NCBI RefSeq assembly: GCF_001431725.1
Contig: NZ_CP013106.1
Location: 4,216,001-4,280,000, forward strand
DNA from: Halomonas huangheensis
Lineage (GTDB): Bacteria > Pseudomonadota > Gammaproteobacteria > Pseudomonadales > Halomonadaceae
Direction: 5' to 3'
DNA: 64,000 nt
The translations under genes and the position numbers were made by a program. Position 1 is the first letter of the stretch, and the number at the start of each line of letters is the position of its first letter. Shown here in pieces: positions 19,338 to 27,718 of the stretch. Under the pieces are notes generated by a model, which had not been told where the DNA came from, made no database searches, and saw only the letters and a list, made by a program, of their open reading frames with translations.

Positions 19338-21230
19338 TCATGAGGCCACCCCCTCGCTGGGCGCTGCCTCCTGGGGTTCAACCGAGGAGGCCTCTATACC
19401 GAGGAAGCCACCCGACTGCCTACGCCACAGGGCAGCATAGAGCCCATCCTGTTCCAGCAGCTCTGCATGGCTACCGGTCTCGACAATCTGTCCGTTGTCG
19501 ATCACTACCAGACGGTCCAGCATGGCGATGGTCGACAGCCGATGAGCGATGGCGATGACCGACTTGCCCTCCATCAAGGTGTACAGCTGCTCCTGAATGG
19601 CGGCCTCTACTTCAGAATCCAGTGCGGAGGTTGCTTCATCAAGCACCAGAATCGGCGCATTCTTGAGCAGGACCCGCGCAATCGCGATGCGCTGCCGCTG
19701 GCCCCCGGACAGCTTCACACCACGCTCACCGACATGAGCATCCAGACCACGCCGCCCCTGAGGATCGACCAGCTCATCGAGGAAACTGTCGGCATGCGCC
19801 TGACGCACCGCTCGCCAGATGGCTTCCTCACTGGCTTCGGGACTGCCATAACGAATGTTGTCACGCACCGAACGATGCAGCAGCGAAGTGTCCTGAGTCA
19901 CCATGCCGATATGGTGTCGCAGTGACTCCTGGGTCACAGCGGCGATGTCCTGACCATCGATGCGAATCGCGCCTCCTTCAAGATCAAAGAAACGCAGCAA
20001 CAGGTTGGCCAGAGTGGACTTGCCGGCTCCTGAGCGGCCGATGATGCCCACCTTCTCGCCAGGCGCAATGGTCAGACCCAGTCCGTCGAAGACACGCTGT
20101 GCGTCACCATTCGGTAGGTCATACCCGAAACGTATCGACTCGAAACGGATCTCGCCATGAGGTACGGCGAGCTCACTGGCGTCCGGTGCATCAAGCACCT
20201 CAGGAGTGCGGGCGATGGTGTTGATGCCATCCTGCACGGTACCGATGTTCTCGAACAGGCTGGCCACTTCCCACAGAATCCAGTCGGACATGAAGCGAAT
20301 CCGCATCACCAGGCCGATGGCCACGGCAATCACCCCAAGAGACACGGCTTCCAGATACCACGCGCCTACCGCCATGGTCGCAATACCGACCAACAACAAT
20401 GAGTTGAGAAACGTCAGACTAACCGACAGTAGTGTTGCCAAACGCATCTGACGATGCACCGTGACCATGAATGCCTCCATGGCATCACGAACATAGGCCT
20501 GCTCTCGATGGGTGTCGGCAAATAACTTGATGGTCTGGATATTGCTGTAACTGTCTACCACACGACCGGTCATCTGCGCCCGGGCATCGGCCTGAGCCAT
20601 CGATACCTTGCGCAGCCGTGGCACGAAGAACCACATGATGCTGACGTAGCCTGCCAGCCACAGCACCAACGGAGCCATCAACCATGGCTCGGCATTGCCC
20701 AACAGCAACATGGCGCCAGTAAAATAGACGAGCACGTAAACCATCAGCCCCGTCAGTTTCATGACCGTCTCACGGACGGCAAGAGCGGTCTGCATGACCT
20801 TCTGGGACACGCGACCAGCGAACTCATCCTGAAAGAAGGACATGCTCTGACGCAGCATGTGACGATGTGCCAGCCAGCGACCAAGCATCGGATAGTTGCC
20901 GAAGATGCCTTGATGGGTCAGCAACGATTGCAGCAGCACCAGTAACGGCAAGCCCACGACCACCAGCAACCCCATCCCCACCAGACGCCAGCCATGCTCC
21001 GCGAAGAAGCCTTCGCGCTCGGCGGTGGAAAGCCAATCGACCAGCTCCCCCATGTAATGGAAGAACACCACTTCGGCAGCCGAAACCAGTGCCGTGGCCA
21101 GAGACATGGCTACCAGCAAGCCTGCCACCGGCCGCGAGAAGTGGATGATGAAGGGTAGTAACCCTCGTGGTGGTACCTTCAAATCCCCCTCGGGATAGGG
21201 GTTCACCAGGTTTTCGAAGTAACGGAACAT
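19338..21230 (-). CDS. ABC-type exporter, fused permease and ATPase
   Basis: A 630-residue half-transporter of the MsbA/LmrA exporter type, expected to work as a homodimer in the inner membrane. Six transmembrane helices lie in residues 30-320. The ATPase domain has Walker A GRSGAGKST (398-406), the signature LSGGQRQR (507 onward), Walker B ILVLDEATSALD (527 onward) and a final HRLST switch histidine. Such transporters move lipids or drugs; substrate cannot be told from sequence. The promoter upstream matches the SoxR-controlled soxS promoter, so the exporter is probably induced by redox-cycling compounds. The gene is monocistronic: the neighbour upstream is about 100 bp away and separated by the promoter, the neighbour downstream is convergent. 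Confidence 0.93.
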   Translation of the reverse strand: MFRYFENLVNPYPEGDLKVPPRGLLPFIIHFSRPVAGLLVAMSLATALVSAAEVVFFHYMGELVDWLSTAEREGFFAEHGWRLVGMGLLVVVGLPLLVLLQSLLTHQGIFGNYPMLGRWLAHRHMLRQSMSFFQDEFAGRVSQKVMQTALAVRETVMKLTGLMVYVLVYFTGAMLLLGNAEPWLMAPLVLWLAGYVSIMWFFVPRLRKVSMAQADARAQMTGRVVDSYSNIQTIKLFADTHREQAYVRDAMEAFMVTVHRQMRLATLLSVSLTFLNSLLLVGIATMAVGAWYLEAVSLGVIAVAIGLVMRIRFMSDWILWEVASLFENIGTVQDGINTIARTPEVLDAPDASELAVPHGEIRFESIRFGYDLPNGDAQRVFDGLGLTIAPGEKVGIIGRSGAGKSTLANLLLRFFDLEGGAIRIDGQDIAAVTQESLRHHIGMVTQDTSLLHRSVRDNIRYGSPEASEEAIWRAVRQAHADSFLDELVDPQGRRGLDAHVGERGVKLSGGQRQRIAIARVLLKNAPILVLDEATSALDSEVEAAIQEQLYTLMEGKSVIAIAHRLSTIAMLDRLVVIDNGQIVETGSHAELLEQDGLYAALWRRQSGGFLGIEASSVEPQEAAPSEGVAS

Positions 21231-21266
21231 ATCAGCACTCTTTGGTATATAACGATGTGTTCACCT

Positions 21267-21297
21267 ACGATAATTCCTCAAGTTAACTTGAGGTCAA
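21267..21297 (-). promoter_or_regulatory. SoxR-box promoter of the ABC exporter
   Basis: On the minus strand, a -35 element TTGACC (21292-21297) and a -10 element TATCGT (21267-21272) are separated by a 19-base spacer that contains the perfect 18-bp palindrome CCTCAAGTTAACTTGAGG (with its edges overlapping the elements; 21276-21293). The over-long 19-base spacer with a central dyad is the hallmark of MerR-family promoters, and this palindrome is the one at the E. coli soxS promoter bound by SoxR. The -10 element lies 37 bp before the exporter start. Confidence 0.9.
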
Positions 21298-21331
21298 TGA
21301 AACACCGTCCTATGCCTCCATTAGGCAGGTG

Positions 21332-22519
21332 CTATCGCAGTGGCGCTACACACCAGTCATTGTCGGTCAGTGCCACTCCACCGTTTGGGGTAACACGCAC
21401 GGTATCACTCAAGCCAATTCCCCACTGTCCGGGGATGCGCAGGCATAGCGGCAGATGGAAGACCATATCGGTTTCGAATTCACGGGTCTGGCCGCGCGCA
21501 ATGAATCCGGTGCCCTCGACCCAGCTCGGTGGGAACTGGGCACCCACGGCATAACCGGATACACCTGAAAAGAACACCTGCTCGGCATGTGGCGCCAATA
21601 CCGTCTCCGCTGCACGAGCGGCATCCTCGAAGCTATTGCCGGGCCGCATGCTATCGCACAACGTTTCACCCAGCGCGTGACACAGCTCACCTAGCCTTAC
21701 CATCGCATCGGTAGGGCGGCCTGCCACTGCGGTTCGCATCATCGGCGCAGTATAACGCTGGTACGCTGAGCCGAACTCAAGGAATACCGGTTCATCCTGC
21801 CCGATCACATGACGCTTGTGATTGACGTGAATGGTGCCGATACGCCGACCACTGGTGACAATGGGTTGCAGGCTCATGAACTCGCTGCCGGCTTCCAGCA
21901 TGGCTCGGGCCCCTTCCGCGGCGACCTCACTGTCGGTAACTCCCGGCCTGATGATGGAAATCGCCGAACGCAGTCCCAGCGAGGTAATACGCGCACTCTC
22001 ACGCAAGCATTCCAGCTCGGCCGCGCTCTTGACGATACGCAGCCGGTCGATCAGTTCACCGCCATCATTGCGAAAGCGCTCCTCCCCCAAGCGTTTCTGC
22101 AACTCGCTGATCACCCCATGCCGCAATCCGGCGCTGAAGGCATCGAGGCCAATGATCGAGCAAGGCGCCAGCGTGTCGGCCAATGGCTCAATGACTTCGG
22201 CCAGGCTTTCCCAGCGATAGCCAATGATTTCATCGACACTCGCCGTTACTACCGCCGGGCCGATCTCGATGGACGGTACCTGCAATACCAGTCTTTCATG
22301 TGTCACTACCAGACAGGCATGCACCGAGACCTCGAAGGTGTGGTAGCCGGTCAGATAATAGAGATCGGAAGGGTCCGTCAGCAGCAGAGCATCCATTCCC
22401 TGCGCTTGCATCGAATGGCGAACAGTATGGCGGCGCGCCGCGAACTCCTGCTGAGAGAACGGCAGCTCGCTCCCTCCCAGCGCATTCTCGAGGGCACGAT
22501 GGTAGGCATGGTGATCCAT
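21332..22519 (-). CDS. M24-family creatinase/ectoine-hydrolase-like protein lacking metal ligands
   Basis: A 395-residue pita-bread-fold protein: creatinase N-domain (about 1-165) and M24 C-domain (about 170-390). The normal five metal ligands of M24 aminopeptidases are absent. The DxG...SDxTRT region reads EFGSAYQRYTAPMMRT; the GHGIG His position reads GYAVG; the TIEPG Glu position reads HLPLC; the final ED position reads LSDTV. Creatinase and the ectoine hydrolases DoeA/EutD are established metal-independent members, so the protein may hydrolyse a compatible solute or a related amidine or amide. No ectoine-degradation partner (DoeB) is adjacent, so the substrate is open. AAGGAG lies 8 bases before the ATG. 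It follows the lipoprotein gene on the same strand by 142 bp. Confidence 0.82.
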   Translation of the reverse strand: MDHHAYHRALENALGGSELPFSQQEFAARRHTVRHSMQAQGMDALLLTDPSDLYYLTGYHTFEVSVHACLVVTHERLVLQVPSIEIGPAVVTASVDEIIGYRWESLAEVIEPLADTLAPCSIIGLDAFSAGLRHGVISELQKRLGEERFRNDGGELIDRLRIVKSAAELECLRESARITSLGLRSAISIIRPGVTDSEVAAEGARAMLEAGSEFMSLQPIVTSGRRIGTIHVNHKRHVIGQDEPVFLEFGSAYQRYTAPMMRTAVAGRPTDAMVRLGELCHALGETLCDSMRPGNSFEDAARAAETVLAPHAEQVFFSGVSGYAVGAQFPPSWVEGTGFIARGQTREFETDMVFHLPLCLRIPGQWGIGLSDTVRVTPNGGVALTDNDWCVAPLR

Positions 22520-22594
22520 GATGGCACTCCTTGCGGAAGCGGCCGCTGGGCATCAGCCCCGGAACCTCCGCTGCGTTGGCATTGTGCAGATACG

Positions 22595-22625
22595 CATCCG
22601 ACCGGCCACAGGGGCCGGCCGGATG
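22595..22625 (-). terminator. GC-rich hairpin after the lipoprotein gene
   Basis: CATCCGACCGGCC pairs with GGCCGGCCGGATG with a single mismatch around a short loop. It lies 36 bp downstream of the lipoprotein stop on the minus strand. There is no T-run, so it may attenuate transcription into the M24 gene rather than end it completely. Confidence 0.5.
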
Positions 22626-22660
22626 ATACAGGCCTTCGAACACCCGCGACGATAGCGGTC

Positions 22661-23437
22661 TCAGGTCAGATGACGCACTTCGAAACGAGCCATAACCTTG
22701 CCATCGTCATCGCGCAACTCGAGTTGGTCGGCCAGCACGCGATAACTTGTGGTCTCCTCCAGTACCTCGAGGAAACGCGGCTCGACACTCGCATCTGCAT
22801 CGTTCAAGCAAGCCATCATCGTGGTGGCCGGCTGGCTGAACCTCAGGCTGTCGCCGTCCTTTTCATAGCTCGCCATCAATCGATTGCAGCCTGTGGAGCC
22901 CGCGACTCGAGAGTCCGTAGCATGCAGCACCAGATGTGGTTCACGCTGACCCTCGGTGACCTCGATGGACTCACCGCCCAGCTCGATCAGCTTCCAGTAG
23001 GTATTCTCCAGGTTCTCCGTCACCAGACCGTCGGTGCGCTTCAGAGTGTAGTCCAGAGTTGACTCGATCTCGTTACCCTCCAGGTCGAGAGCTTCCAGGG
23101 TCGAATCGTCCTCCACACGCCACTTGCGAGGTTGTTCTCCGTCATCGAGCGTCAGCGTCCTGCCAGTAGTATCGAGTGACCACTCACCCTGCTCATCAAA
23201 CCGCGCTTCCTCGCCCTTGCCCATATAGATCATTTCCAGGCGGTAGACACCACCCTCGAACAATGAGAGGTGGTGGCGAATCCCCGCACAATCCGCACAG
23301 GGCAGATCCCCCTGATAGCTGGCCGGCAGCTCACCCAAGGCCGCTTCTGCATCATTACCTGAGCGCTCAGCAACAGCACATCCCGCCAGAAATATAGCGG
23401 CCAACAGAAAATAAGCGAGGGAAAATATCCGTTTCAT
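22661..23437 (-). CDS. NlpE-N / META domain envelope lipoprotein
   Basis: A 258-residue predicted outer-membrane lipoprotein. The signal peptide ends in the lipobox LAGC with the acylated cysteine at residue 20. Residues about 35-120 match the N-terminal domain of NlpE/CutF, including the CxxC motif in LPCADCAGIRHHLSLFEGGVYRLEM. Residues about 145-255 form a META (HslJ-like) domain with the typical GSTGCNRLMASYE and TTMMACLND motifs. Combined NlpE-META proteins are common in gammaproteobacteria as envelope-stress or copper-associated lipoproteins; a precise function is not known. The start has AGGA about 9 bases upstream. It is the first gene of a minus-strand pair with the M24 protein, although a hairpin separates them. 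Confidence 0.88.
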   Translation of the reverse strand: MKRIFSLAYFLLAAIFLAGCAVAERSGNDAEAALGELPASYQGDLPCADCAGIRHHLSLFEGGVYRLEMIYMGKGEEARFDEQGEWSLDTTGRTLTLDDGEQPRKWRVEDDSTLEALDLEGNEIESTLDYTLKRTDGLVTENLENTYWKLIELGGESIEVTEGQREPHLVLHATDSRVAGSTGCNRLMASYEKDGDSLRFSQPATTMMACLNDADASVEPRFLEVLEETTSYRVLADQLELRDDDGKVMARFEVRHLT

Positions 23438-24432
23438 GGTGATTCATCCTGATGTTGGAGGTAAGACAACTATTTGACCATACATCGGCAGAAGGTTCTG
23501 CTGTGGACAGCCTGGCTCAGGACCGAGGCTTGTCCTTGAAAGTTTTCTGGAATTGGCACCAGAGGAAGCGCCATGTGATGGAGCAATATGTCATGGAACA
23601 CATTTTATAGAGCCATTTTCAGAGCGCAGCAGACAATATACACCCCTGCTGGAAGGAAAACGCTCATCATGGGCCCTTGTTGATAAGCCCACCTGGTGCG
23701 GCTTCAACTATTTTCTGGTGACACTGTCATTAAATTCGTCGGCCAAACCTTGATTGTTACATATTGGCGCTATCAGTGAGACTACTTCAGGATTATCAAA
23801 CATTCGTTTAAATATCGAACCTTGAAATTTTCATCGTCTTTATTCCTGATCTTTATCCACCTGTAAACTGCATTGAATTAAAGCTTTCCATCTCAATATC
23901 TGACTAACCACAAGCTGCTCTAATGTTTGTTTTTGTGACCCGGGGAAACAAAATGTCTTTTGCATGCACGAATAGAAATTTTACGCAGCCTGTATTTTCT
24001 CATCCGAGACACCAGAGGTGACGCTCCACTACTGAAACATGCCAGCCTCTTGAAGACATTCTGTACAACTAGAGCCCGCAGCATCGCGCATGAGGATAGC
24101 GATTATCTACCAGAAATCGCGTCAGCATAACAAAGCAGCTACAAACAAAAACCATTCCTTACTCCCTCAGCTATGGAGCTGATCTAGATTGGGTAGGGCT
24201 GTTACTGCAGATAATTAAAGAGCGACAAATGTATTACGCTCGTCCTCATACGAGAATTGAGCCATATGATGGCCCTTCTTGCCTATTGGCTTTTATGGAT
24301 TGCAGCCAATGCTACAACGAAGTCGCCTGATATCCACTAGCCTCAGCACCGTTTTCTGGTGCCATTGAATCGAGATATCGATTCTCCCCTGAAATACCAT
24401 TTATCGAATGCATTCACGGAATGGAGCATCTC
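23438..24432. other. Long AT-rich intergenic region before the repeat protein
   Basis: Nearly 1 kb without a convincing gene and clearly richer in A+T than the flanking genes. Short open frames exist, such as one at 23553-23753, but none has a ribosome site or recognisable product. The region must contain the promoters of the lipoprotein gene (minus) and of the decapeptide-repeat gene (plus). A dyad, GAATCG-N6-CGATTC, occupies 24367-24384, about 50 bases before the plus-strand start. Confidence 0.5.
24367..24384 (+). promoter_or_regulatory. Dyad upstream of the decapeptide-repeat gene
   Basis: Inverted 6-bp arms GAATCG and CGATTC are separated by 6 bases. The position, about 50 bases before the start codon, fits either an operator or a leader hairpin. 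The binding protein is unknown. Confidence 0.35.
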
Positions 24433-26040
24433 ATGGTAACTCAAACAACTTTACCCGCACTGAAGCCCATCAGCGCCGCGGTCAGCAACGCCACAGCGTC
24501 GCTGGTTGGCACCGATAGTCTGCTTGGCGGAGACCTACTCGGTGGTGTACTGAACACTCACCTACTCGGAAGCCTACTCAGCGACGACGGTCTGTTGGGA
24601 GGACTGCTGGGCGGTGACGGCTTGTTGGGCGGTCTGGTCGGCGGTCTGCTGGGTAGCGATGGCCTGGTCGGCGGTCTGCTAGGCGGTGATGGCCTGGTCG
24701 GCGGTCTGCTTGGTGGCCTACTTGGTGGTGACGGTCTACTCGGTGGCCTGCTGGGCGGTGGCAGCAACAACCTCGACCTCGTGACAGAGATCGCCAATGG
24801 TGTGGTTACCGTCGTTGGCGGCGTGGCTGCACAGGTTGTCGACACCGCCGCATATGCCTCCGCCCTGGTCCAGGGTAGCCTGGTTGGCGTGTTGGCCGAT
24901 GGTGGTCTGCTCGACCAACTGATCGACGATGATCTCACCAGCCTCCCGGTCAGCGAGCTTGGAGATGCCGCGGCCCTGATCGCCAACCAGGTGGGCTCGG
25001 TAGTGGAGAACACTGTCGATGGCGCCCTGCAGTTCGCACAGAATCGTCTGGATGGCGTACTCAGCGATGATGCACTCGTCGATGCACTGGCCTCGATTGG
25101 CAACGGTGCGCTGGGTGATTTGCTCAGCGGTGCTGAAGGCCAGTTGGACAGTATTGGTGATGTCGCCGATGCACTCACGGAGGAGTTGAGTGCATCTCTC
25201 GAAGGCGCGTTCGATCTGGTTCGCTCAGCGGTCGACGACGTACTCGGCAATAATGGCCTGGTTGACCAGATCACCAGCGCACTCGATGACGTCATCGAGA
25301 ACGGTCAGGTCAACATTCCGGTTGGTGAACTGACCGAGGCCATCTCCGGCGTCATTGGCAATGTTGCAACGCAGCTGTCAGGCGCCTTCGACGAAGCCTT
25401 CACCGGTGTAGTCGGCGACCTGCAAGGCCTGCTCGAAGCCGACGGTATGCTGGGCGGCTTGCTCGGTGCAGACCTGGTCGATGGCGTAATTGGCGAAGAC
25501 GGCCTACTGGGCGGCCTGACTGGCGGCGGTGGTCTACTCGGAGGCCTGTTGGGCGAAGATGGTCTGGTCGGCAGCCTGCTGGGCGAGGACGGCCTGCTTG
25601 GTGGTCTGCTGGGCGGTGACGGTTTGCTCGGTGGTCTGCTGGGTGGTGATGGCCTGGTCGGCGGCCTGCTCGGTGGAGACGGTCTGGTCGGCGGTCTGCT
25701 GGGTGGTGACGGTCTGGTCGGCGGCCTGCTGGGTGGTGACGGCCTGGTCGGTGGCCTACTGGGTGGTGACGGCCTGGTCGGCGGTCTACTGGGAGAAGAC
25801 GGTCTGGTCGGTGGCCTGACTGGCGGCCTGCTGGACGGTGATGGCTTGGTCGGTGGTCTGCTGGGCGACGACGGCCTGGTCGGTGGTCTGCTGGGTGGTG
25901 ACGGCCTGGTCGGTGGCCTGCTGGGCGACGACGGCCTGGTTGGTGGCGTGACCGGAGGTTTGCTCAGTAATGACGGTCTGGTCAGCGGCATTGAGCTGGT
26001 AGGCGCCAATAACGAGCTGGTTATCCCCGAAGTCGCCTGA
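24433..26040 (+). CDS. Decapeptide-repeat glycine/leucine-rich protein, probable type I secretion substrate
   Basis: A 535-residue acidic protein with no signal peptide, no Cys and no Trp. Two blocks of an approximately ten-residue repeat, LLGGDGLVGG with D/E/G variation (about residues 26-110 and 345-515), flank a non-repetitive, probably helical domain (about 115-340; for example ELGDAAALIANQVGSVVENTVDGALQFAQNRLDG). The tail ends in GIELVGANNELVIPEVA. The repeats differ from the RTX nonapeptide GGxGxDxUx, so calcium binding is not implied by family. The start at 24433 is chosen because GGAG (24423-24426) sits 6 bases upstream; an ATG at 24421 is in frame. The gene is convergent with a full type I secretion operon, and absence of a Sec signal makes it the obvious cargo. 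Its activity is unknown; a surface or biofilm matrix role is inference. Confidence 0.8.
   Translation: MVTQTTLPALKPISAAVSNATASLVGTDSLLGGDLLGGVLNTHLLGSLLSDDGLLGGLLGGDGLLGGLVGGLLGSDGLVGGLLGGDGLVGGLLGGLLGGDGLLGGLLGGGSNNLDLVTEIANGVVTVVGGVAAQVVDTAAYASALVQGSLVGVLADGGLLDQLIDDDLTSLPVSELGDAAALIANQVGSVVENTVDGALQFAQNRLDGVLSDDALVDALASIGNGALGDLLSGAEGQLDSIGDVADALTEELSASLEGAFDLVRSAVDDVLGNNGLVDQITSALDDVIENGQVNIPVGELTEAISGVIGNVATQLSGAFDEAFTGVVGDLQGLLEADGMLGGLLGADLVDGVIGEDGLLGGLTGGGGLLGGLLGEDGLVGSLLGEDGLLGGLLGGDGLLGGLLGGDGLVGGLLGGDGLVGGLLGGDGLVGGLLGGDGLVGGLLGGDGLVGGLLGEDGLVGGLTGGLLDGDGLVGGLLGDDGLVGGLLGGDGLVGGLLGDDGLVGGVTGGLLSNDGLVSGIELVGANNELVIPEVA
24510..25970 (+). repeat. Two blocks of 30-bp repeats inside the decapeptide-repeat gene
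   Basis: Roughly 30-bp units such as GGTGACGGTCTGGTCGGCGG recur in two blocks, about 24570-24770 and 25490-25960. In the second block many adjacent units are nearly identical at the DNA level, including synonymous sites, which suggests recent expansion. Copy number is probably variable and could be mis-assembled from short reads. Confidence 0.85.
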
Positions 26041-26046
26041 TTCTCT

Positions 26047-26129
26047 GGCCATCCGCACGCACGTTCAGCCTGGGGCGGATGGCCGAAGTTCAGGATCTCA
26101 TATACGCCCGGCAGACAAACTGTCGGGCG
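26047..26129 (+). terminator. Hairpins after the decapeptide-repeat gene
   Basis: Two inverted repeats follow the stop codon. The first is GGCCATCCGC...GCGGATGGCC (10-bp arms, 18-base loop). The second, at 26105-26129, is CGCCCGGCAG-acaaa-CTGTCGGGCG with one G-T wobble, followed by TCTTC. The second looks like the actual intrinsic terminator, lying between two convergent genes. Confidence 0.65.
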
Positions 26130-26217
26130 TCTTCATGTTCCGCATCTTCATGTAGCGTCGATATTGTGTGGCGCTATTTTCAGAGTGTCTCGTTTCAGGA
26201 GGATCCGTACCTTGTGA

Positions 26218-27714
26218 TCAGCCAATCGCCGCCGAGCCGCGGGTCAAGGCATGCAGGGTCTCCATGGTACGCATCAGATCATCGGAGCCAAGGTCGCCCA
26301 CGGCCACCTCAAGACCAAGGCGATCCACCAGGTACTGGCGCACCACATCGACATACTGCACTCTCAGGTCATACAGTTCAGCCCGCGCATCGAGCACATC
26401 GACGAGATTACGCAGGCCCAGTTGCTCGCCCTTTTCCGCCGCTTCAAGGAACAGGCGGCTGGACTCCATGGACCGGCTCAAGGCGTTCAGCTGACGCAGA
26501 CCGCCATCAATATTACGCAACCGTTCACGCACGTCCTGACGAGCCAGACGTTGCTGATGTGTCAGAGACTCCTGGCTGGCCAGCGTCGTAAGTTCTCCCT
26601 GGCGAACACTGGCGCTGGTGTAACCGCCCTGATAAATGGGAACCTCAACTTCTACACTGGCTCGACCATCGCGAGTCTCACGATAGGGATCGTTCGAGTC
26701 GCGATCGAAGTAGCTCAAGCTGAGATTGACCTCTGGATAATGGCCACTCCTACGAACATCGGTATTGGCCTGTGCTACGTCCAACTGCTGCGCTGCCAGA
26801 CGTACCGAGAGATTCTCCGTGGTGCGGGCAATCCAGTCGTCAACATTGCCGTCCACCGGTACCAGATTCACTCCCAGAAGGTTGCCTAGCCCCCCTCTGA
26901 ACTCAGGGCGCTGCCCCGTCAGGCGCTCCAGTTCACCCAGCGCCGAATCCAGTGAGTTTTCTGCCTTGATGCGGTCTGCAGCGGCCTGATCGAGACGCGC
27001 CTGCGACTCCAGAACATTGAGGCGATCACCAACCCCCAGTTCATAGGAACGTGACGCCTGGCGATACTGCAACTCGAAGGATTCGCGCTTCGACTCCATC
27101 AATCTGACTTCACGGGAGGCCAGGAACGCATTCAGGTAGGCTTCAATGACCGCCATCGCAAGCTCATTTTCACCAACCGCCAGCTCAAGCTGCGACACTT
27201 CTACCTGCGCCTCGGCTTCATCCACTCCTCGCCAGCGTTCGAGGCTGAACAACGGCTGAGTCAGGCTCACCTGCCAGCTGGCATCCCTTGTTCGTCCTTC
27301 GAAGCGAGCCTCGTTGTCGTCGGCGCCGATTATCTCATTACCGGGGTCGTAATCGGGGTTGTCTGTGTAGTAATTGTCGCTGACCTGGTACATATAGGAA
27401 GCACCAGCGGACACCTGGGGCTTGAGCTGTGACCAGGCCATGTCGATTTCTTTTGTTGTGGCTTCCAACCCATAACGCTGGCTGGCCAGGTCACTATCGT
27501 TCTCCAGCGCCAGGCTGAACAGCTCCGGCAAGGAAGGCAGGGGAGTTGTCGCCTCAGACGGAAACGGCGGTGGCTCCATGGCCGGTCGGGACTGGGGATC
27601 ACCGACGCCGGCCGCCATGCCAGAGTTCGACGATACCAGGCATAATACCGCCACGCCCCAGGCAACCCACATGCGACGGTGTTCCTTCACTGCTGGCAGC
27701 GCCATCCTTCGCAT
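26218..27714 (-). CDS. TolC-family outer-membrane component of the type I secretion system
   Basis: A 498-residue outer-membrane efflux/secretion protein with an N-terminal signal sequence (VAWGVAVLCLVSSNSGMAA). It has two outer-membrane-factor (OEP) repeats with long coiled-coil helices, for example LELAVGENELAMAVIEAYLNAFLASREVRLMESKRESFELQYRQASRSYELGVGDRLNVLESQARLD shown here only in part by its motifs YELGVGDRLNVLE and LGLRNLVDVLDARAELYDL. It should form the trimeric exit duct for the adjacent ABC and adaptor proteins. The ATG at 27714 is preferred to the overlapping TTG at 27717; GGAG lies 7-8 bases upstream within the end of the HlyD gene. It is the last gene of the minus-strand operon ABC-HlyD-TolC. 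Confidence 0.92.
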   Translation of the reverse strand: MRRMALPAVKEHRRMWVAWGVAVLCLVSSNSGMAAGVGDPQSRPAMEPPPFPSEATTPLPSLPELFSLALENDSDLASQRYGLEATTKEIDMAWSQLKPQVSAGASYMYQVSDNYYTDNPDYDPGNEIIGADDNEARFEGRTRDASWQVSLTQPLFSLERWRGVDEAEAQVEVSQLELAVGENELAMAVIEAYLNAFLASREVRLMESKRESFELQYRQASRSYELGVGDRLNVLESQARLDQAAADRIKAENSLDSALGELERLTGQRPEFRGGLGNLLGVNLVPVDGNVDDWIARTTENLSVRLAAQQLDVAQANTDVRRSGHYPEVNLSLSYFDRDSNDPYRETRDGRASVEVEVPIYQGGYTSASVRQGELTTLASQESLTHQQRLARQDVRERLRNIDGGLRQLNALSRSMESSRLFLEAAEKGEQLGLRNLVDVLDARAELYDLRVQYVDVVRQYLVDRLGLEVAVGDLGSDDLMRTMETLHALTRGSAAIG

Positions 27715-27718
27715 CAAA

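Noticed and set aside
21809..23062. Plus-strand frame of 417 codons opposite the M24 and lipoprotein genes
   Set aside because: It crosses two genes with clear motifs on the other strand and has no domain.
23553..23753. Possible 66-codon gene in the long intergenic region
   Set aside because: No ribosome site, no recognisable sequence pattern, and isolated position.
24510..25970. Regularly repeated 30-bp units that could be mistaken for a CRISPR array
   Set aside because: There are no unique spacers; the repeats are contiguous, in frame and encode a decapeptide.
24433..26040. RTX (GGxGxDxUx) calcium-binding toxin call
   Set aside because: The unit is ten residues (LLGGDGLVGG type) without the required nonapeptide spacing, so the RTX label is not supported.
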